Shown here in pieces: positions 1 to 9,923 of a DNA stretch of 64,000 bases. Position 1 is the stretch's first letter, and each line of letters begins with the position of its first letter. Location of the stretch: contig NZ_CP109583.1 in assembly GCF_036250755.1 (NCBI RefSeq), forward strand, positions 620,001-684,000, read 5' to 3'. This stretch comes from Streptomyces uncialis. Lineage in GTDB: Bacteria > Actinomycetota > Actinomycetes > Streptomycetales > Streptomycetaceae. The position numbers and the translations under genes were made by a program. Below the pieces are notes generated by a model. That model saw nothing but the letters and a program-made list of their open reading frames with translations. It was not told the DNA's origin and made no database searches.

Positions 1-85
1 CGCCGGTTCGGGAGCGGCTCTCGCCGCCGCTGGGCCGGCGCTCCCACCACCGGATCCTGGTGTCCGGCTGGTCCAGCGGGAGAAA

Positions 86-107
86 ACTTAGATCTAAGTC
101 TCTTAGA
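86..107. promoter_or_regulatory. candidate MarR operator
   Basis: A perfect 14-base palindrome (ACTTAGATCTAAGT) at 86-99 is followed by an overlapping inverted repeat TCTAAG-N3-CTTAGA at 93-107. The stretch is strikingly AT-rich against its surroundings and lies about 70 bases upstream of the MarR gene. MarR proteins commonly bind such palindromes and repress their own gene, so autoregulation is inferred. Confidence 0.5.
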
Positions 108-176
108 GCGTCAATACATAGGGCTGATATTCTCCGCGTCCAGCCTGTTCATGACGAGCCGTAGGTGGGCGCACCC

Positions 177-761
177 GTGAGCCATCGACCCGACAGACGT
201 TCCGCCGTGTCCGATCCCGCGTCGCCGGGGTCGGCGGACCGGGCCCCGGAGCCCGCCCGGGAGGACACCCCCGACGAGGTGGACCGGATCATCGCCGAGT
301 GGCGCAGGGAGCGGCCGGGCCTCGACGCGGACAGCATCGACGTGGTGGGCCGCATCACCCGCTGCGGGGTGCTGGTCCGCAATCTGTCGAACCGGATGTA
401 CGACCGCCACTCCATCAATCAGTCGATCTTCGACGTACTGGCGAGCCTGCGCCGGATGGGGCCGCCCTATCGCAAGACGGCGCGGGAACTGGCGACCTCG
501 TCCCTGCTCACATCGGGCGGGATGACGATGCGGCTCGACCGGATGGAGCGGGACGGGCTGATCCGCAGGATCCGCTCGGCCGAGGACCGCCGCAGTGTGT
601 ACGCGGAGCTCACCCCGGCGGGTTTCGCCCTGATCGACCGCATCATCGACGATCACCTGGAACGGGAGCGCGAGATGCTCCGGACGCTGGACCCCGACGA
701 GCGGCGGCAGCTCGCCGGTCTGCTGAAGAAGCTGGAGACCCGGCTGCGCGACCTGGACTGA
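177..761 (+). CDS. MarR-family transcriptional regulator
   Basis: A winged-helix DNA-binding protein of 194 residues. The core runs from about residue 55 to the end: a helical dimerisation segment, a winged helix (TARELATSSLLTSGGMTMRL recognition region) and the typical wing RIRSAEDRRSVYAELT, then a C-terminal dimerisation helix. Start: the GTG at 177 has AGGTGG 8-9 bases upstream, better than the GTG at 165 (which would add four residues). MarR proteins usually sense small aromatic or organic ligands. The palindrome at 86-107 suggests autoregulation. The next genes are an M24-fold protein and an importer on the same strand; the pca operon lies 6 kb downstream and has no regulator of its own, so control of either is possible but unproven. 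Confidence 0.85.
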   Translation: MSHRPDRRSAVSDPASPGSADRAPEPAREDTPDEVDRIIAEWRRERPGLDADSIDVVGRITRCGVLVRNLSNRMYDRHSINQSIFDVLASLRRMGPPYRKTARELATSSLLTSGGMTMRLDRMERDGLIRRIRSAEDRRSVYAELTPAGFALIDRIIDDHLEREREMLRTLDPDERRQLAGLLKKLETRLRDLD

Positions 762-1083
762 CCGGCCTCCCGGGGCCGTCCGGCCCGGCCCCGGCCTGCG
801 TGACGTGCGGCGATCCGTCGCGCCACGGAGGCCGGGCCGCACGGGATACACACGCAACAACTTAACTAAAAGCTTCTTTGACCTAAGCCTTGTGGGTCCC
901 GGACGGCGGGGTCTATGGTCTCGGCAACGCAGATCAACCCTCCAGGTCATGAGCCCGCGACCGCCGCACACGACGGCATCGGCCGACCTGACGGACATCC
1001 GACCATGAGGGCTTGAGCCCATGCCCCGCCGTCCCCGCCGAGTGCGCGGGTGACCGTTCGAGGGGCTACGAAGGGAGCCATCC
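762..1083 (+). other. intergenic promoter region
   Basis: No gene is supported here. An AT-richer segment at 861-892 carries CTTAACTAA and CCTAAG half-sites resembling those in the MarR operator at 86-107, and the 15-mer TTGACCTAAGCCTTG at 878-892 begins with a -35-like TTGACC. It probably holds the promoter of the M24/ABC transporter genes and perhaps a MarR site. Confidence 0.35.
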
Positions 1084-2373
1084 GTGCCGACTCCGACCAT
1101 CGCCGGGACCACCCCGGGGACCGCACCCGCCACCGGGACCCCGGAAGGGGAACCGCACGACGAGCGGGCGTTCCGGATGCGCCGCACCCAGGAGTTCATG
1201 GACGCCCATGAGCTCGACGGCCTGCTCGTCTTCGGCGCCGACCGCAGCGACCGCTACGACGCCGGCCAGTACCTCTTCCGTGACCGCCGCTACCAGCACT
1301 TCGTCGTCCCCCGGCACGGCGAACCCACGATGGTGGCCTTCGCCGCCCAGGTCGCGGCGCAGCACCAGCTCACCCGGGAACGCGGTCTGGAGACCTGGAT
1401 CGAGGACATCCGCGTGGGGTCCGCGCCGGAACTCCTGCCGCGGATCGCGCGGGAGAAGCAGCTCGGCGGCGGCCGGCTCGGCGTCATCGGCGCCGGGTAC
1501 GGATCGCCGTTCTACCCGGGCGGCTGGGTCTCCCGGTCCGTCTGGGACGCGATCGGCGAGGGACTGCCCGACGCCACACTGCTCGACGTCACCCGCGACT
1601 ACGGACTGGTGATGGCCCGGCGCAGCGACGAGGACCTGGAGCACATCGCCACCGCCGCCGCGGCCGGGGACGCGGCCGTCGAGGCCATGATGGCGCTGGC
1701 CGCGCCGGGCCTGGACGAGACGGAGCTGTACGCCGAGGGTGTGGCGACGATGCTGCGCAAAGGGATGCGCGTCACCTGGATGCTCTTCCAGACGGGCCTG
1801 GACAACTACGCCTGGGGGGAACCCACCTGGCTGACCCGCCCGGAGCGCGCCCGGCGGCTGGAACGCTCCGACATGGTGTGGGCCGAGATCTTCCCCAACT
1901 ACGCCGAGCTGAACACCCACGTCAACATGAGCTTCACCCTCGGCACGCCCCCGGCCGAGACGCTGCGCTGCGCGGAGGTCGCCCGCGCGTCCTACGAGGC
2001 CGGTGTCGCCGCGGTACGGCCCGGCGCGTCCTTCGCCGAGGTGTGCGCGGCGATGGAGGTGCCGCTCACCGAGGCCGGGATGTGGCATCTGACCCCGCAG
2101 TTCGCCTCGCTGAACCCGCTGTTGTCCGGAGGAGGCTCGGCCCTCGGCATCCGGGACCACGTCGACTCCTTCGCCGGCGCCTACCCGCACGCGGACGGAC
2201 ACCCGGGCCCCTTCTTCGACTTCGAGATCGAGCCCGGTATGACTTTCTCCCTCCAGCCGGACGCCCGGCTCGGCAGGCGCGGCGCGATCGTCGGCGGTGT
2301 GGTGGCCGCGACGGAGTCCGGCTGCCGTGAGTTCAACACCGTCTCCACCCGGCTCAACTCGGTCGAGGTGTAG
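1084..2373 (+). CDS. M24 (pita-bread fold) peptidase/creatinase-family protein
   Basis: A 429-residue protein with an N-terminal creatinase-like domain (about 40-180) and a C-terminal M24 domain (about 190-425). Start GTG with GAAGGGAG about 8 bases upstream. Family members include Xaa-Pro aminopeptidases (two metals) and metal-free creatinase. The usual metal ligands are not evident: the first Asp position reads AEIFPNYAEL, the late Glu motif (TxEPG) reads SLQPDA, and the final Glu region reads IVGGVVAAT. It is therefore more likely a creatinase-like hydrolase or lyase than a classical aminopeptidase. It precedes an ABC importer on the same strand, after a gap of about 470 bases, suggesting work on an imported amidine, peptide or betaine-like compound (inference). 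Confidence 0.7.
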   Translation: MPTPTIAGTTPGTAPATGTPEGEPHDERAFRMRRTQEFMDAHELDGLLVFGADRSDRYDAGQYLFRDRRYQHFVVPRHGEPTMVAFAAQVAAQHQLTRERGLETWIEDIRVGSAPELLPRIAREKQLGGGRLGVIGAGYGSPFYPGGWVSRSVWDAIGEGLPDATLLDVTRDYGLVMARRSDEDLEHIATAAAAGDAAVEAMMALAAPGLDETELYAEGVATMLRKGMRVTWMLFQTGLDNYAWGEPTWLTRPERARRLERSDMVWAEIFPNYAELNTHVNMSFTLGTPPAETLRCAEVARASYEAGVAAVRPGASFAEVCAAMEVPLTEAGMWHLTPQFASLNPLLSGGGSALGIRDHVDSFAGAYPHADGHPGPFFDFEIEPGMTFSLQPDARLGRRGAIVGGVVAATESGCREFNTVSTRLNSVEV

Positions 2374-2840
2374 GCACCGGCCACGGCGTCCGGTCCCCGC
2401 TCCAGCGCCTCGGCCGGCGTGCGGGCGTAGGTCACGGCGACCGGCCCCTTGGTGCGGCGCCCCCCGACCGCGTGCCCGGGACCGTTCGGCCCGGGCGCGC
2501 GGAGCAGGACCGTCGCCCACCCGAACCCTGATGATCCGGCCTGGTTCAACCCGTTCCGGTCGGATACGATCCGCTTCGACCGGCCATACGGTCACCACCG
2601 CCACCCCGCGCACCACGCCAATGGCGCCGTCGATCCGGCCCGGCTCTCCCCGCGCCCCGGCCGTACGCGCGGCCCCTTCCGGCCGGGTCGCACCGGTCGG
2701 CCCGCGCCCTGGGCCCCACGCCCGCACCCTCCGGCGGCCCCAGCAGTCGGACCTCGTACAGCCGGGTATCCCCGCACCCCGGTCCTTCCTCCCTTCCGGC
2801 CGGACTGCCCGGCCACCCTCCCGGCAAGGTGGTATTGCTC
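2374..2840 (+). other. intergenic, no supported gene
   Basis: Some 470 bases of GC-rich DNA between the M24 gene and the importer. Open frames here are proline/arginine-rich and overlap one another without a ribosome site or recognisable product. It presumably carries the promoter of the transporter operon; GGCAAGGTGG at 2823-2832 is the ribosome site of the next gene. Confidence 0.4.
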
Positions 2841-3938
2841 ATGACAAAGCGGCCTGTATCGATCGATCGGCGCGCTCTTCTGCACGGCATGGCCGCGGTG
2901 GGGACCGGCGGTCTGCTGGCTGCCTGCGGCGACGGCTCCGGCTCCTCTTCCGGCAAGGCCGGTTCCGGCGGGAACCTGCCCTCCTCCCTCAGACCGCTGG
3001 CCGACAAGGCGGCCAAGGAGGGCGAGATACGGCTCTTCATCAGCACCGACTCCCGTACCCCGGCCCACGCCAGGAAGCTCGCCCAGGCGTTCCGCGCCGA
3101 CACCGGCGTCGACCTCAGGATCAAGTTCGTCGGCGGCGAACCCGACCCCGCGTTCGCCAACAAGCTGGTGCAAGAGGCGAAGGCCCAGGTCACTCCGTCG
3201 ATAGACGTGTTCGCGACCACCCCCTTGGTGGTCAAGCAGCTCAGCGGCGCGGGCCTGGTCCAGCCGGTCGACTGGGGCTCCATGGAAGGGGTCGCCGCCG
3301 ACGATGTCTGGGCCGACCACCATGGCATCCACATCGCCGAGATCGCCCGGACGGTCCTCTACAACACCAAGGACGTACAGGCGGCGGACGTCCCGAAGTC
3401 CCTGGAGGAACTCCTCACCGACAAATGGCGCGGCAAGATCGTCACCGCCGGGCTGCCCGATGTCTTCAGCCCGCTGGCCGCCGGACTCGGCGTCGACAAG
3501 ACCCTGGACTTCGTGCGCCGACTGCTGGAGGACGGCAGGGTGTCCCTCGCCTCGGTACCGACCGCCATCCGCACCCAGGTGAGCAGCGGGGAGTTCCCGA
3601 TCGGCTACGGAGTACGCATAGGCGAGCGTCAGCGCGTCGCCAAGGCACCCGTCGACTACGCACCCGTCAAGGTGCCCGTGGTGCCGCGCGCCGGACTCGT
3701 CGTCAAGGGAGCGGAGAACCCCGCCGCCGCGCAGCTCTTCCTCTACTGGCTCAACGCCACCGAGCAGGGCCGCAAGAAGGCGTACGAGGTCCTCGACTGG
3801 CCCCGCCACACCACCCCCGGCACCGATCTGTATCTCCTGGCCGAGAAGGCCGGCGGGGTGATGACCGCGGGGACGGACTGGTGGATGAACGACTACGAGA
3901 AGGTCAACAAGCAGCTCGCACAGTTGCTGAGGAAGTAG
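2841..3938 (+). CDS. ABC transporter substrate-binding lipoprotein
   Basis: Extracytoplasmic solute-binding protein of 365 residues. The N-terminus has a twin-arginine-like RRALLHG followed by a hydrophobic stretch and the lipobox LAAC, so it should be exported and lipid-anchored. The body resembles the Fe3+/thiamine/polyamine-type binding proteins (family 1-like periplasmic fold). ATG at 2841 is preferred to the GTG at 2829 because the ribosome site GGCAAGGTGG ends 8 bases before it. It is followed 2 bases later by the permease and then the ATPase, forming a complete importer. The substrate cannot be told from sequence; iron, a phosphonate-like anion or an amine are the usual options. Confidence 0.88.
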   Translation: MTKRPVSIDRRALLHGMAAVGTGGLLAACGDGSGSSSGKAGSGGNLPSSLRPLADKAAKEGEIRLFISTDSRTPAHARKLAQAFRADTGVDLRIKFVGGEPDPAFANKLVQEAKAQVTPSIDVFATTPLVVKQLSGAGLVQPVDWGSMEGVAADDVWADHHGIHIAEIARTVLYNTKDVQAADVPKSLEELLTDKWRGKIVTAGLPDVFSPLAAGLGVDKTLDFVRRLLEDGRVSLASVPTAIRTQVSSGEFPIGYGVRIGERQRVAKAPVDYAPVKVPVVPRAGLVVKGAENPAAAQLFLYWLNATEQGRKKAYEVLDWPRHTTPGTDLYLLAEKAGGVMTAGTDWWMNDYEKVNKQLAQLLRK

Positions 3939-3940
3939 GG

Positions 3941-5743
3941 ATGGGGTCGGACAAGGTGCCGGAACTGACCACCTCGCGCCCCGCCCCCGAAGGCAAGCGC
4001 ACCGGGGGAAAGGGCACCGCCTCGCGGCACGATCCACCACCGGGCCGCACCGCACGACGCCGGGTCGACGCCCCGCTGGTCGTGGTACGGGTGATGATCG
4101 CCCTGTTGTGCGTGGTGCTCGTCGTCCCGATGGCCGGACTGGTCTGGGCGGCGTTCGGCCCGGGAGAGGGATTCGGCGGCGGAGAGCTGTCGCTCGACAA
4201 CTTCCGCACGGTACTCGGCTCCAGCGGACTGGCCGGGACGCTGCTGCGCACCCTGGTGCTCGGGGTGGGCAGCGTCATCGTGATGCTGCTCGTCGCCGTC
4301 CCGCTGGCCTGGCTCTACGCCAGGACGGATCTGCGCGGCAAGAGCGTCATCCTCTTCCTGGCCGCCGCGAAGATGGCGATCCCCGGCTTCCTCGTCGCCC
4401 TCGGCTACATCTTCATGTTCAACCCGAGCAACGGGATCATCAACACCTGGTGGGGGGAGCTGGGCGGCAGCGGCCCCCTCACGGATGTCTACAGCCTGAA
4501 GTGGATCATCCTGCTCCAGGGACTGGACTTCGCCGGCCCCGCGTTCTTCATGCTCGTGCCCACCCTGCGGGTCATCGACGTCAACGTCGAGGAGGCCGCC
4601 GCGGTCCACGGCATCCCCCGGCTGCGGGCCGCCCTCCAACTGCTCCTCCCGATCGCGGCACCGGCCATCGCCGGGGTGTCCATCTTCTTCTTCATCGTCG
4701 CCGTCGAGGTGTTCGACTACGCCGGGATGCTCGGGATGCCCGCCCGGATCACCGTCCTGTCCACCCTGATCTACCAGTACACCCAGGGCGCCACCGGCTC
4801 CCCCGAGTACGGCAACGCCGCCGCCGTCGGGCTCGGGATGGCACTCGGGATCGGCCTCATCATGCTCGGCTACTACCGGGCGATGCGCCGCGCCGGACAG
4901 ATGGCCACGGTCACCGGCAAACGCGCCGCCCGTGAACCGATCAGACTCACCCGGCGGGGCCGGGTCGCCGGATACTGCCTCATCGGGCTGTACGCGCTGA
5001 TCGGTGTGGTGCTGCCGGTGCTGACCCTCGTCTGGGCCTCGCTGGTGCCCTATCTGCGGCCCCCGTCGGCCGAGGCGTTCGGGGAGCTGTCCTTCGCCGC
5101 CTACACCGACGCCGCCTACGATCTGGGGGAGGTACTGCCGACCACGCTCCTGCTGGTGGCGGTGGTACCGACGGCCGCGGTGGCGTTCGCCGCCTGCGCC
5201 GGATGGCTGGTCACCCGCACCACCGTACGGGGCCGGCGCGGACTCGACGCGCTCATCATGATGACCCTCGCCGTCCCGTCGATCGTCATGGCCGTGTCCT
5301 TCGTGTACGTCGGGCTCTCCGCCTACCGATGGCTCCCGCTCTACGGAACCGCGGCCTTCCTCGCCCTCGTGGTCGCCTGCCGGTTCGTGGCGACCGCGTA
5401 CCGCACCCTCCACGGAACGATGCTCCAGGTCCACGGCGAACTGGAGGAGGCGGCGGCGGTCTCCGGCATCCGCCGGGGCCGGGCGTTCGTCTCCGTCGTC
5501 CTGCCCGTGGTGCGCGGCAGCCTGGCCTACGCCTGGTTCTGGATCGCCCTGCTGACCATCCGCGAACTGACCATCACCCTGATCCTCTCCAGCGACGGCA
5601 CGGATGTGATGTCCACCCGGATCTTCGGCTACAGCTCGGCGGGCGAGACCGGCCTGTCCGCCGCCCTCGGGGTGATCCAGCTCGGACTGATCACGGTCCT
5701 GCTCATCGCCTTCTGCCGCGTCGCCCGCCGCCAGTCCCTCTAG
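3941..5743 (+). CDS. ABC transporter permease, two fused membrane domains (FbpB-like)
   Basis: A 600-residue inner-membrane permease built from two BPD_transp_1 domains in tandem. The first has its EAA loop near EEAAAVHGIPRLRA and the second near EEAAAVSGIRRGRA. A basic cytoplasmic N-terminus of about 45 residues precedes the first membrane helix (VVRVMIALLCVVLVV). Such fused permeases are typical of ferric-iron, thiamine and 2-aminoethylphosphonate importers. It starts 2 bases after the binding-protein stop and is followed 8 bases later by the ATPase, so all three are probably co-translated. Confidence 0.9.
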   Translation: MGSDKVPELTTSRPAPEGKRTGGKGTASRHDPPPGRTARRRVDAPLVVVRVMIALLCVVLVVPMAGLVWAAFGPGEGFGGGELSLDNFRTVLGSSGLAGTLLRTLVLGVGSVIVMLLVAVPLAWLYARTDLRGKSVILFLAAAKMAIPGFLVALGYIFMFNPSNGIINTWWGELGGSGPLTDVYSLKWIILLQGLDFAGPAFFMLVPTLRVIDVNVEEAAAVHGIPRLRAALQLLLPIAAPAIAGVSIFFFIVAVEVFDYAGMLGMPARITVLSTLIYQYTQGATGSPEYGNAAAVGLGMALGIGLIMLGYYRAMRRAGQMATVTGKRAAREPIRLTRRGRVAGYCLIGLYALIGVVLPVLTLVWASLVPYLRPPSAEAFGELSFAAYTDAAYDLGEVLPTTLLLVAVVPTAAVAFAACAGWLVTRTTVRGRRGLDALIMMTLAVPSIVMAVSFVYVGLSAYRWLPLYGTAAFLALVVACRFVATAYRTLHGTMLQVHGELEEAAAVSGIRRGRAFVSVVLPVVRGSLAYAWFWIALLTIRELTITLILSSDGTDVMSTRIFGYSSAGETGLSAALGVIQLGLITVLLIAFCRVARRQSL

Positions 5744-5751
5744 GAGCTCCC

Positions 5752-6858
5752 ATGATCGACCTCGAAGGCGTCTCGAAGTCCTTCGCCCAGGACCGCGACC
5801 GGGTGCCGGCGCTGCGCGATGTCTCCCTGTCCGTCGCCGAGGGCGAGTTCTACGTCCTGCTGGGCGCGTCCGGCTGCGGAAAGACGACCACGCTGCGCAT
5901 CGTGGCCGGACTGGAACGACCCGACACCGGCACCGTGTCCATCGACGGCCGGCAGGTCTCAGGACACGCACCCCCGGTCTGGGTGGGCCCCGAGGAAAGA
6001 CCTCAGGCGATGGTCTTCCAGTCGTACGCCCTGTGGCCCCATATGACGATCCGGCAGAACATCGCCTTCCCCCTGCGCCGCGGTGTGCGGCGCCCGGACC
6101 GGGCGGAGGCGGCGGCCCGGGTGGAGGAGGCCCTGGAGATGTTCCGGCTGACCGAGCAGGCGGACCGCAAGGTGACACAGCTCTCGGGCGGCCAGCAGCA
6201 GCGGGTGGCACTCGCCCGGGCACTCGCGCTGCGCCCCAAGGTGCTGCTCATGGACGAACCGCTCTCCAACCTGGACGCGAGACTGCGGATGGACCTCCGT
6301 ATCGAGCTCAAGGAGCTGTCCCGGCGGACGGGCATCACCTGTCTGCTCGTCACCCACGACCAGGAGGAGGCGATGATGCTCGCCGACCGGGTCGGCATCA
6401 TGCAGGGCGGCGGGATCGTCCAGGAAGGCCCGCCGCACGAGCTGTACAACGCGCCCGCGACGGAGTTCGTCGCCAACTTCCTCGACCATATGAACCTCGT
6501 CCGTGCCGTCTCGGTCGTCTCGTCGGACGCGCACGGTCTGGAGGTCACGGCGGGCGGCCGGCACCTGCGCACGGGCCCCGGCGACCATGCCGTGGGCACC
6601 GCGCTCACCCTCGGTATCCGCCCCGACGACATCGTGTTCGACCTCGGCGACGGCACGGGTACGGAGCCCAACCAGGTGACCGGCACCCCCCTCGACCACC
6701 ACTACGTGGGCGGACACTTCCTCCACCGGGTGCAGACCCCGCTGGGCCTGCTCACCGTCCGCTCCCCCACGGGCCCGGACGCGTTCACGTCCGGCACGGT
6801 ACGTCTGCGGCTGCCCGCCGAGAAGCTGATCACCATGGCTCCCCCGGCCGGGGCGTGA
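5752..6858 (+). CDS. ABC transporter ATP-binding protein (PotA/FbpC-like)
   Basis: A 368-residue ATPase that powers the preceding permease. Visible motifs: Walker A GASGCGKTT, Q-loop VFQSYALWP, signature LSGGQQQRVALARAL, Walker B VLLMDEP, D-loop SNLDARL and switch histidine LLVTHDQEEA. The C-terminal 120 residues form a TOBE-type regulatory domain, as in polyamine, iron and sulfate importers. Ribosome site TAGGAGCT lies just upstream of ATG 5752 and overlaps the permease stop. Last gene of the importer set. Confidence 0.92.
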   Translation: MIDLEGVSKSFAQDRDRVPALRDVSLSVAEGEFYVLLGASGCGKTTTLRIVAGLERPDTGTVSIDGRQVSGHAPPVWVGPEERPQAMVFQSYALWPHMTIRQNIAFPLRRGVRRPDRAEAAARVEEALEMFRLTEQADRKVTQLSGGQQQRVALARALALRPKVLLMDEPLSNLDARLRMDLRIELKELSRRTGITCLLVTHDQEEAMMLADRVGIMQGGGIVQEGPPHELYNAPATEFVANFLDHMNLVRAVSVVSSDAHGLEVTAGGRHLRTGPGDHAVGTALTLGIRPDDIVFDLGDGTGTEPNQVTGTPLDHHYVGGHFLHRVQTPLGLLTVRSPTGPDAFTSGTVRLRLPAEKLITMAPPAGA

Positions 6859-7172
6859 GCTCCCGCGACCGGGCGCCGGCGGTCGGCCGGTGAGGGGCAG
6901 CCAGGTCTCTTCCGCGGACTGGGCGTTGAGGTGGCCCTGTTCCGGGCCGCAGGGCGCCGCCCTCCGCCCCTGACCCAAGCGCCATCCTCCGGGCTGCTGC
7001 CCGGCCGGCCTGCGGGTCCTCCAGGTCCTCCGGGTCGCGCGGCACCCCGCACTTCGGCGGTTCGCCACCGTTGAGGTCCCGGCCGGCGAACGCGCACTCG
7101 GGGCGCGTCAAGCGATGAACTCCAGTTCACCTGGCGAACACATGCCGTCGTCACCCCGTAAAGGAAGCTTCC
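6859..7172 (+). other. intergenic before the pca operon
   Basis: About 310 bases with no supported gene. It should contain the promoter of the pcaI-pobA operon. A short AT-richer stretch around 7105-7165 (AAGCGATGAACTCCAGTTCA, then GTAAAGGAAG) lies just ahead of pcaI; CTCCAGTT and nearby bases look like promoter or operator material but no convincing -10/-35 pair was found. Confidence 0.35.
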
Positions 7173-7961
7173 GTGGACAAAGTCAGTCACAGCGCCGCCG
7201 CAGCGGTCGGCGACATCGGGGACGGAGCCTCGCTCGCCGTCGGCGGGTTCGGTCTCAGCGGTGTGCCGGGCACCCTGATCGCCGCCCTCCTCGCCCGCGG
7301 GACCGGTGGACTGCACGTGGTCTCGAACAACTGCGGGGTGGACGGCTCCGGGCTCGGCACCCTGCTCGCCGCGCGGCGCGTCACCCGCGTCACCGGCTCG
7401 TACATCGGGGAGAACAAGGAGTTCGCCCGTCAGTACCTGGCCGGTGAGCTGGAGGTCGAACTCGTGCCCCAGGGAACCCTCGCGGAACGGCTGCGCGCGG
7501 GCGGCTGCGGCATACCGGCCTTCTTCACCCCGGCCGGAGTCGGCACCCAGGTGGCGGAGGGAGGTCTGCCCCGCCGTTACGGAGCGGACCCGGAGCTGAG
7601 CTCCGCCAAGGAGATCCGCGCCTTCGGCGGCCTCGATCACGTTCTGGAGCCCGCCATCACCACGGACTTCGCCCTCGTACGGGCCGCCAGGGGCGACCGG
7701 CTGGGCAACCTCGTCTTCAGCAGGGCGGCCCGCAACTTCAACCCGCTCGCGGCGATGGCGGGCCGGATCACCATCGCCGAGGTCGAGGAACTGGTCGAGC
7801 CGGGCGAGCTGGACCCGGACGCCGTGCATCTGCCCGGCGTCTTCGTCCAGCGGGTGGTGCCCCTCACCCCCGCACAGGCCGCCGACAAGGCCATCGAGAA
7901 GCGAACGGTCCGGTCCGGCGGGCCGGAAGCAGCCGCACGGACCCGGACGGTGGACGCCTGA
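7173..7961 (+). CDS. pcaI: 3-oxoadipate CoA-transferase subunit A
   Basis: First gene of the protocatechuate operon; the alpha subunit of the enzyme that moves CoA from succinyl-CoA to 3-oxoadipate. The 262 residues show the family-1 CoA-transferase Gly-rich N-terminus ([15 protein letters not shown]), the SNNCGVD segment, YIGENKEF and [17 protein letters not shown] start with GGAAG 7 bases upstream. Its stop overlaps the start of pcaJ by one base, giving stoichiometric subunits. SCOT-type succinyl-CoA:acetoacetate transferases are close homologues, but the pca neighbours decide the substrate. Confidence 0.9.
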   Translation: MDKVSHSAAAAVGDIGDGASLAVGGFGLSGVPGTLIAALLARGTGGLHVVSNNCGVDGSGLGTLLAARRVTRVTGSYIGENKEFARQYLAGELEVELVPQGTLAERLRAGGCGIPAFFTPAGVGTQVAEGGLPRRYGADPELSSAKEIRAFGGLDHVLEPAITTDFALVRAARGDRLGNLVFSRAARNFNPLAAMAGRITIAEVEELVEPGELDPDAVHLPGVFVQRVVPLTPAQAADKAIEKRTVRSGGPEAAARTRTVDA

Positions 7962-8614
7962 TGCCCTGGACACGCGACGAAATGGCGGCCCGCGCCGCCG
8001 CCGAACTGACCGACGGGTCGTACGTCAACCTCGGCATCGGACTGCCCACCTGGGTCCCCGCCTTCCTCCCCGCCGGGATCGACGTGGTCCTCCACTCGGA
8101 GAACGGCATCCTCGGAGTGGGCCCGTATCCGACCGAGGACGAGGTCGACCCGGACGTGATCAACGCGGGCAAGGAGACCGTCACCGTCCGGCCCGGAGCG
8201 GCCTGCTTCGACTCCTCCCTCTCCTTCGGCATGATCCGCGGCGGACACATCGACACCGCCGTCCTGGGAGCCATGCAGGTCTCCGCCGGCGGCGACCTAG
8301 CCAACTGGTCCGTCCCCGGACACCTGGTCAAGGGCATGGGAGGCGCGATGGACCTGGTCCACGGAGTGCGTCGGGTCATCGCCTTGACCACCCACACCGC
8401 CAAGGACGGTTCCCCGAAGATCGTGCGGGAATGCACCCTGCCGCTCACCGGCAGAGCCTGCGTGCGACGCGTCATCACCGATCTCGCCGTCCTCGACATC
8501 ACCGACGACGGCCTGCTGCTCGTCGAGACCGCACCCGGTGTCACCGCCGCCGAAGTACGCGCGAGAACCGCCGCCCCGATCCGCGTCGCCGCCACCATGA
8601 CCGGAGGAGCCTGA
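7961..8614 (+). CDS. pcaJ: 3-oxoadipate CoA-transferase subunit B
   Basis: Beta subunit (217 residues) carrying the catalytic glutamate in the motif [11 protein letters not shown], which forms the covalent CoA thioester. Other family features are LGIGLPTWV near residue 25 and the [14 protein letters not shown] block. It couples to pcaI by a one-base overlap and is followed one base later by the thiolase-like gene, in the usual actinobacterial order I-J-F-H-G-B-L. Confidence 0.92.
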   Translation: MPWTRDEMAARAAAELTDGSYVNLGIGLPTWVPAFLPAGIDVVLHSENGILGVGPYPTEDEVDPDVINAGKETVTVRPGAACFDSSLSFGMIRGGHIDTAVLGAMQVSAGGDLANWSVPGHLVKGMGGAMDLVHGVRRVIALTTHTAKDGSPKIVRECTLPLTGRACVRRVITDLAVLDITDDGLLLVETAPGVTAAEVRARTAAPIRVAATMTGGA

Positions 8615-8615
8615 G

Positions 8616-9155
<540 letters not shown>

Positions 9156-9158
9156 CAC

Positions 9159-9923
9159 GTGTCCCTCAGCGAACCGACCCAGCGGCAGATCAGCGCCGAG
9201 ATCGCGGCGGCCCATGAAAGCGCCGCCACGACGTCCCGGCACCACCCGGCTCGTGACTTCGCGCCGTACCGCGGCACTCTGCTCCGTCATCCGCACCAGG
9301 TCCCGATCCCGCTGACCGACGACCCGGAGGCCGCGGAACGGACCGGGCCGGTCTTCGGGGTCACCGATGTCACCGGCCTCGACGCGGATCTGACCCGGCA
9401 GCACCCTGGGGAGCCGTTGGGCGAACGGATCACCGTCACCGGACGCGTCCTCGACCGGGTGGGCCGCCCGGTACGCGGCCAGCTCGTCGAGATATGGCAG
9501 GCCAACGCGTCCGGGCGGTACGCGCACCAGCGTGATCAGCACCCCGCCCCGCTCGACCCCGGCTTCACCGGCGCCGGACGCTGCCTCACCGACGACCAGG
9601 GCCGCTACCGCTTCACCACCATCAAGCCCGGCGCCTACCCCTGGCGCAACCACCTCAACGCCTGGCGGCCCGGCCATATCCACTTCTCCGTGTTCGGCAC
9701 GCACTTCACCCAGCGGCTGATCACGCAGATGTACTTCCCCGGCGACCCGCTGCTCCCCTATGACCCGATCCTCCAGTCGGTCACCGACCCGGCCGCCCGC
9801 GCCCGGCTCGTCGCCGAGTACCGGCATGAGCTGTCCACCCCCGAACGGGCGCTCGGCTACCACTGGGACATCGTCCTCGACGGACCCACCGCCACCCTCC
9901 CCGACCCCGAGGACCACCGATGA
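9159..9923 (+). CDS. pcaH: protocatechuate 3,4-dioxygenase beta subunit
   Basis: Iron-binding subunit (254 residues) of the intradiol ring-cleaving dioxygenase that converts protocatechuate to 3-carboxy-cis,cis-muconate. The Fe(III) ligands are visible: tyrosines in ASGRYAHQ and KPGAYPWRNH, and the two histidines in WRPGHIHFS. An N-terminal extension (HPARDFAPYRGTLLRHP) is typical for PcaH. GTG start, three bases after the thiolase stop; the stop overlaps pcaG by four bases. Confidence 0.95.
   Translation: MSLSEPTQRQISAEIAAAHESAATTSRHHPARDFAPYRGTLLRHPHQVPIPLTDDPEAAERTGPVFGVTDVTGLDADLTRQHPGEPLGERITVTGRVLDRVGRPVRGQLVEIWQANASGRYAHQRDQHPAPLDPGFTGAGRCLTDDQGRYRFTTIKPGAYPWRNHLNAWRPGHIHFSVFGTHFTQRLITQMYFPGDPLLPYDPILQSVTDPAARARLVAEYRHELSTPERALGYHWDIVLDGPTATLPDPEDHR

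Noticed and set aside
1066..2727. Long reverse-strand open frame opposite the M24 gene
   Set aside because: High-GC antisense shadow: Arg/Gly-rich, no family motifs, and the forward gene has clear domains.
6859..6900. GC-rich inverted repeat after the ABC ATPase gene
   Set aside because: Arms are imperfect and short; not enough to call a terminator.
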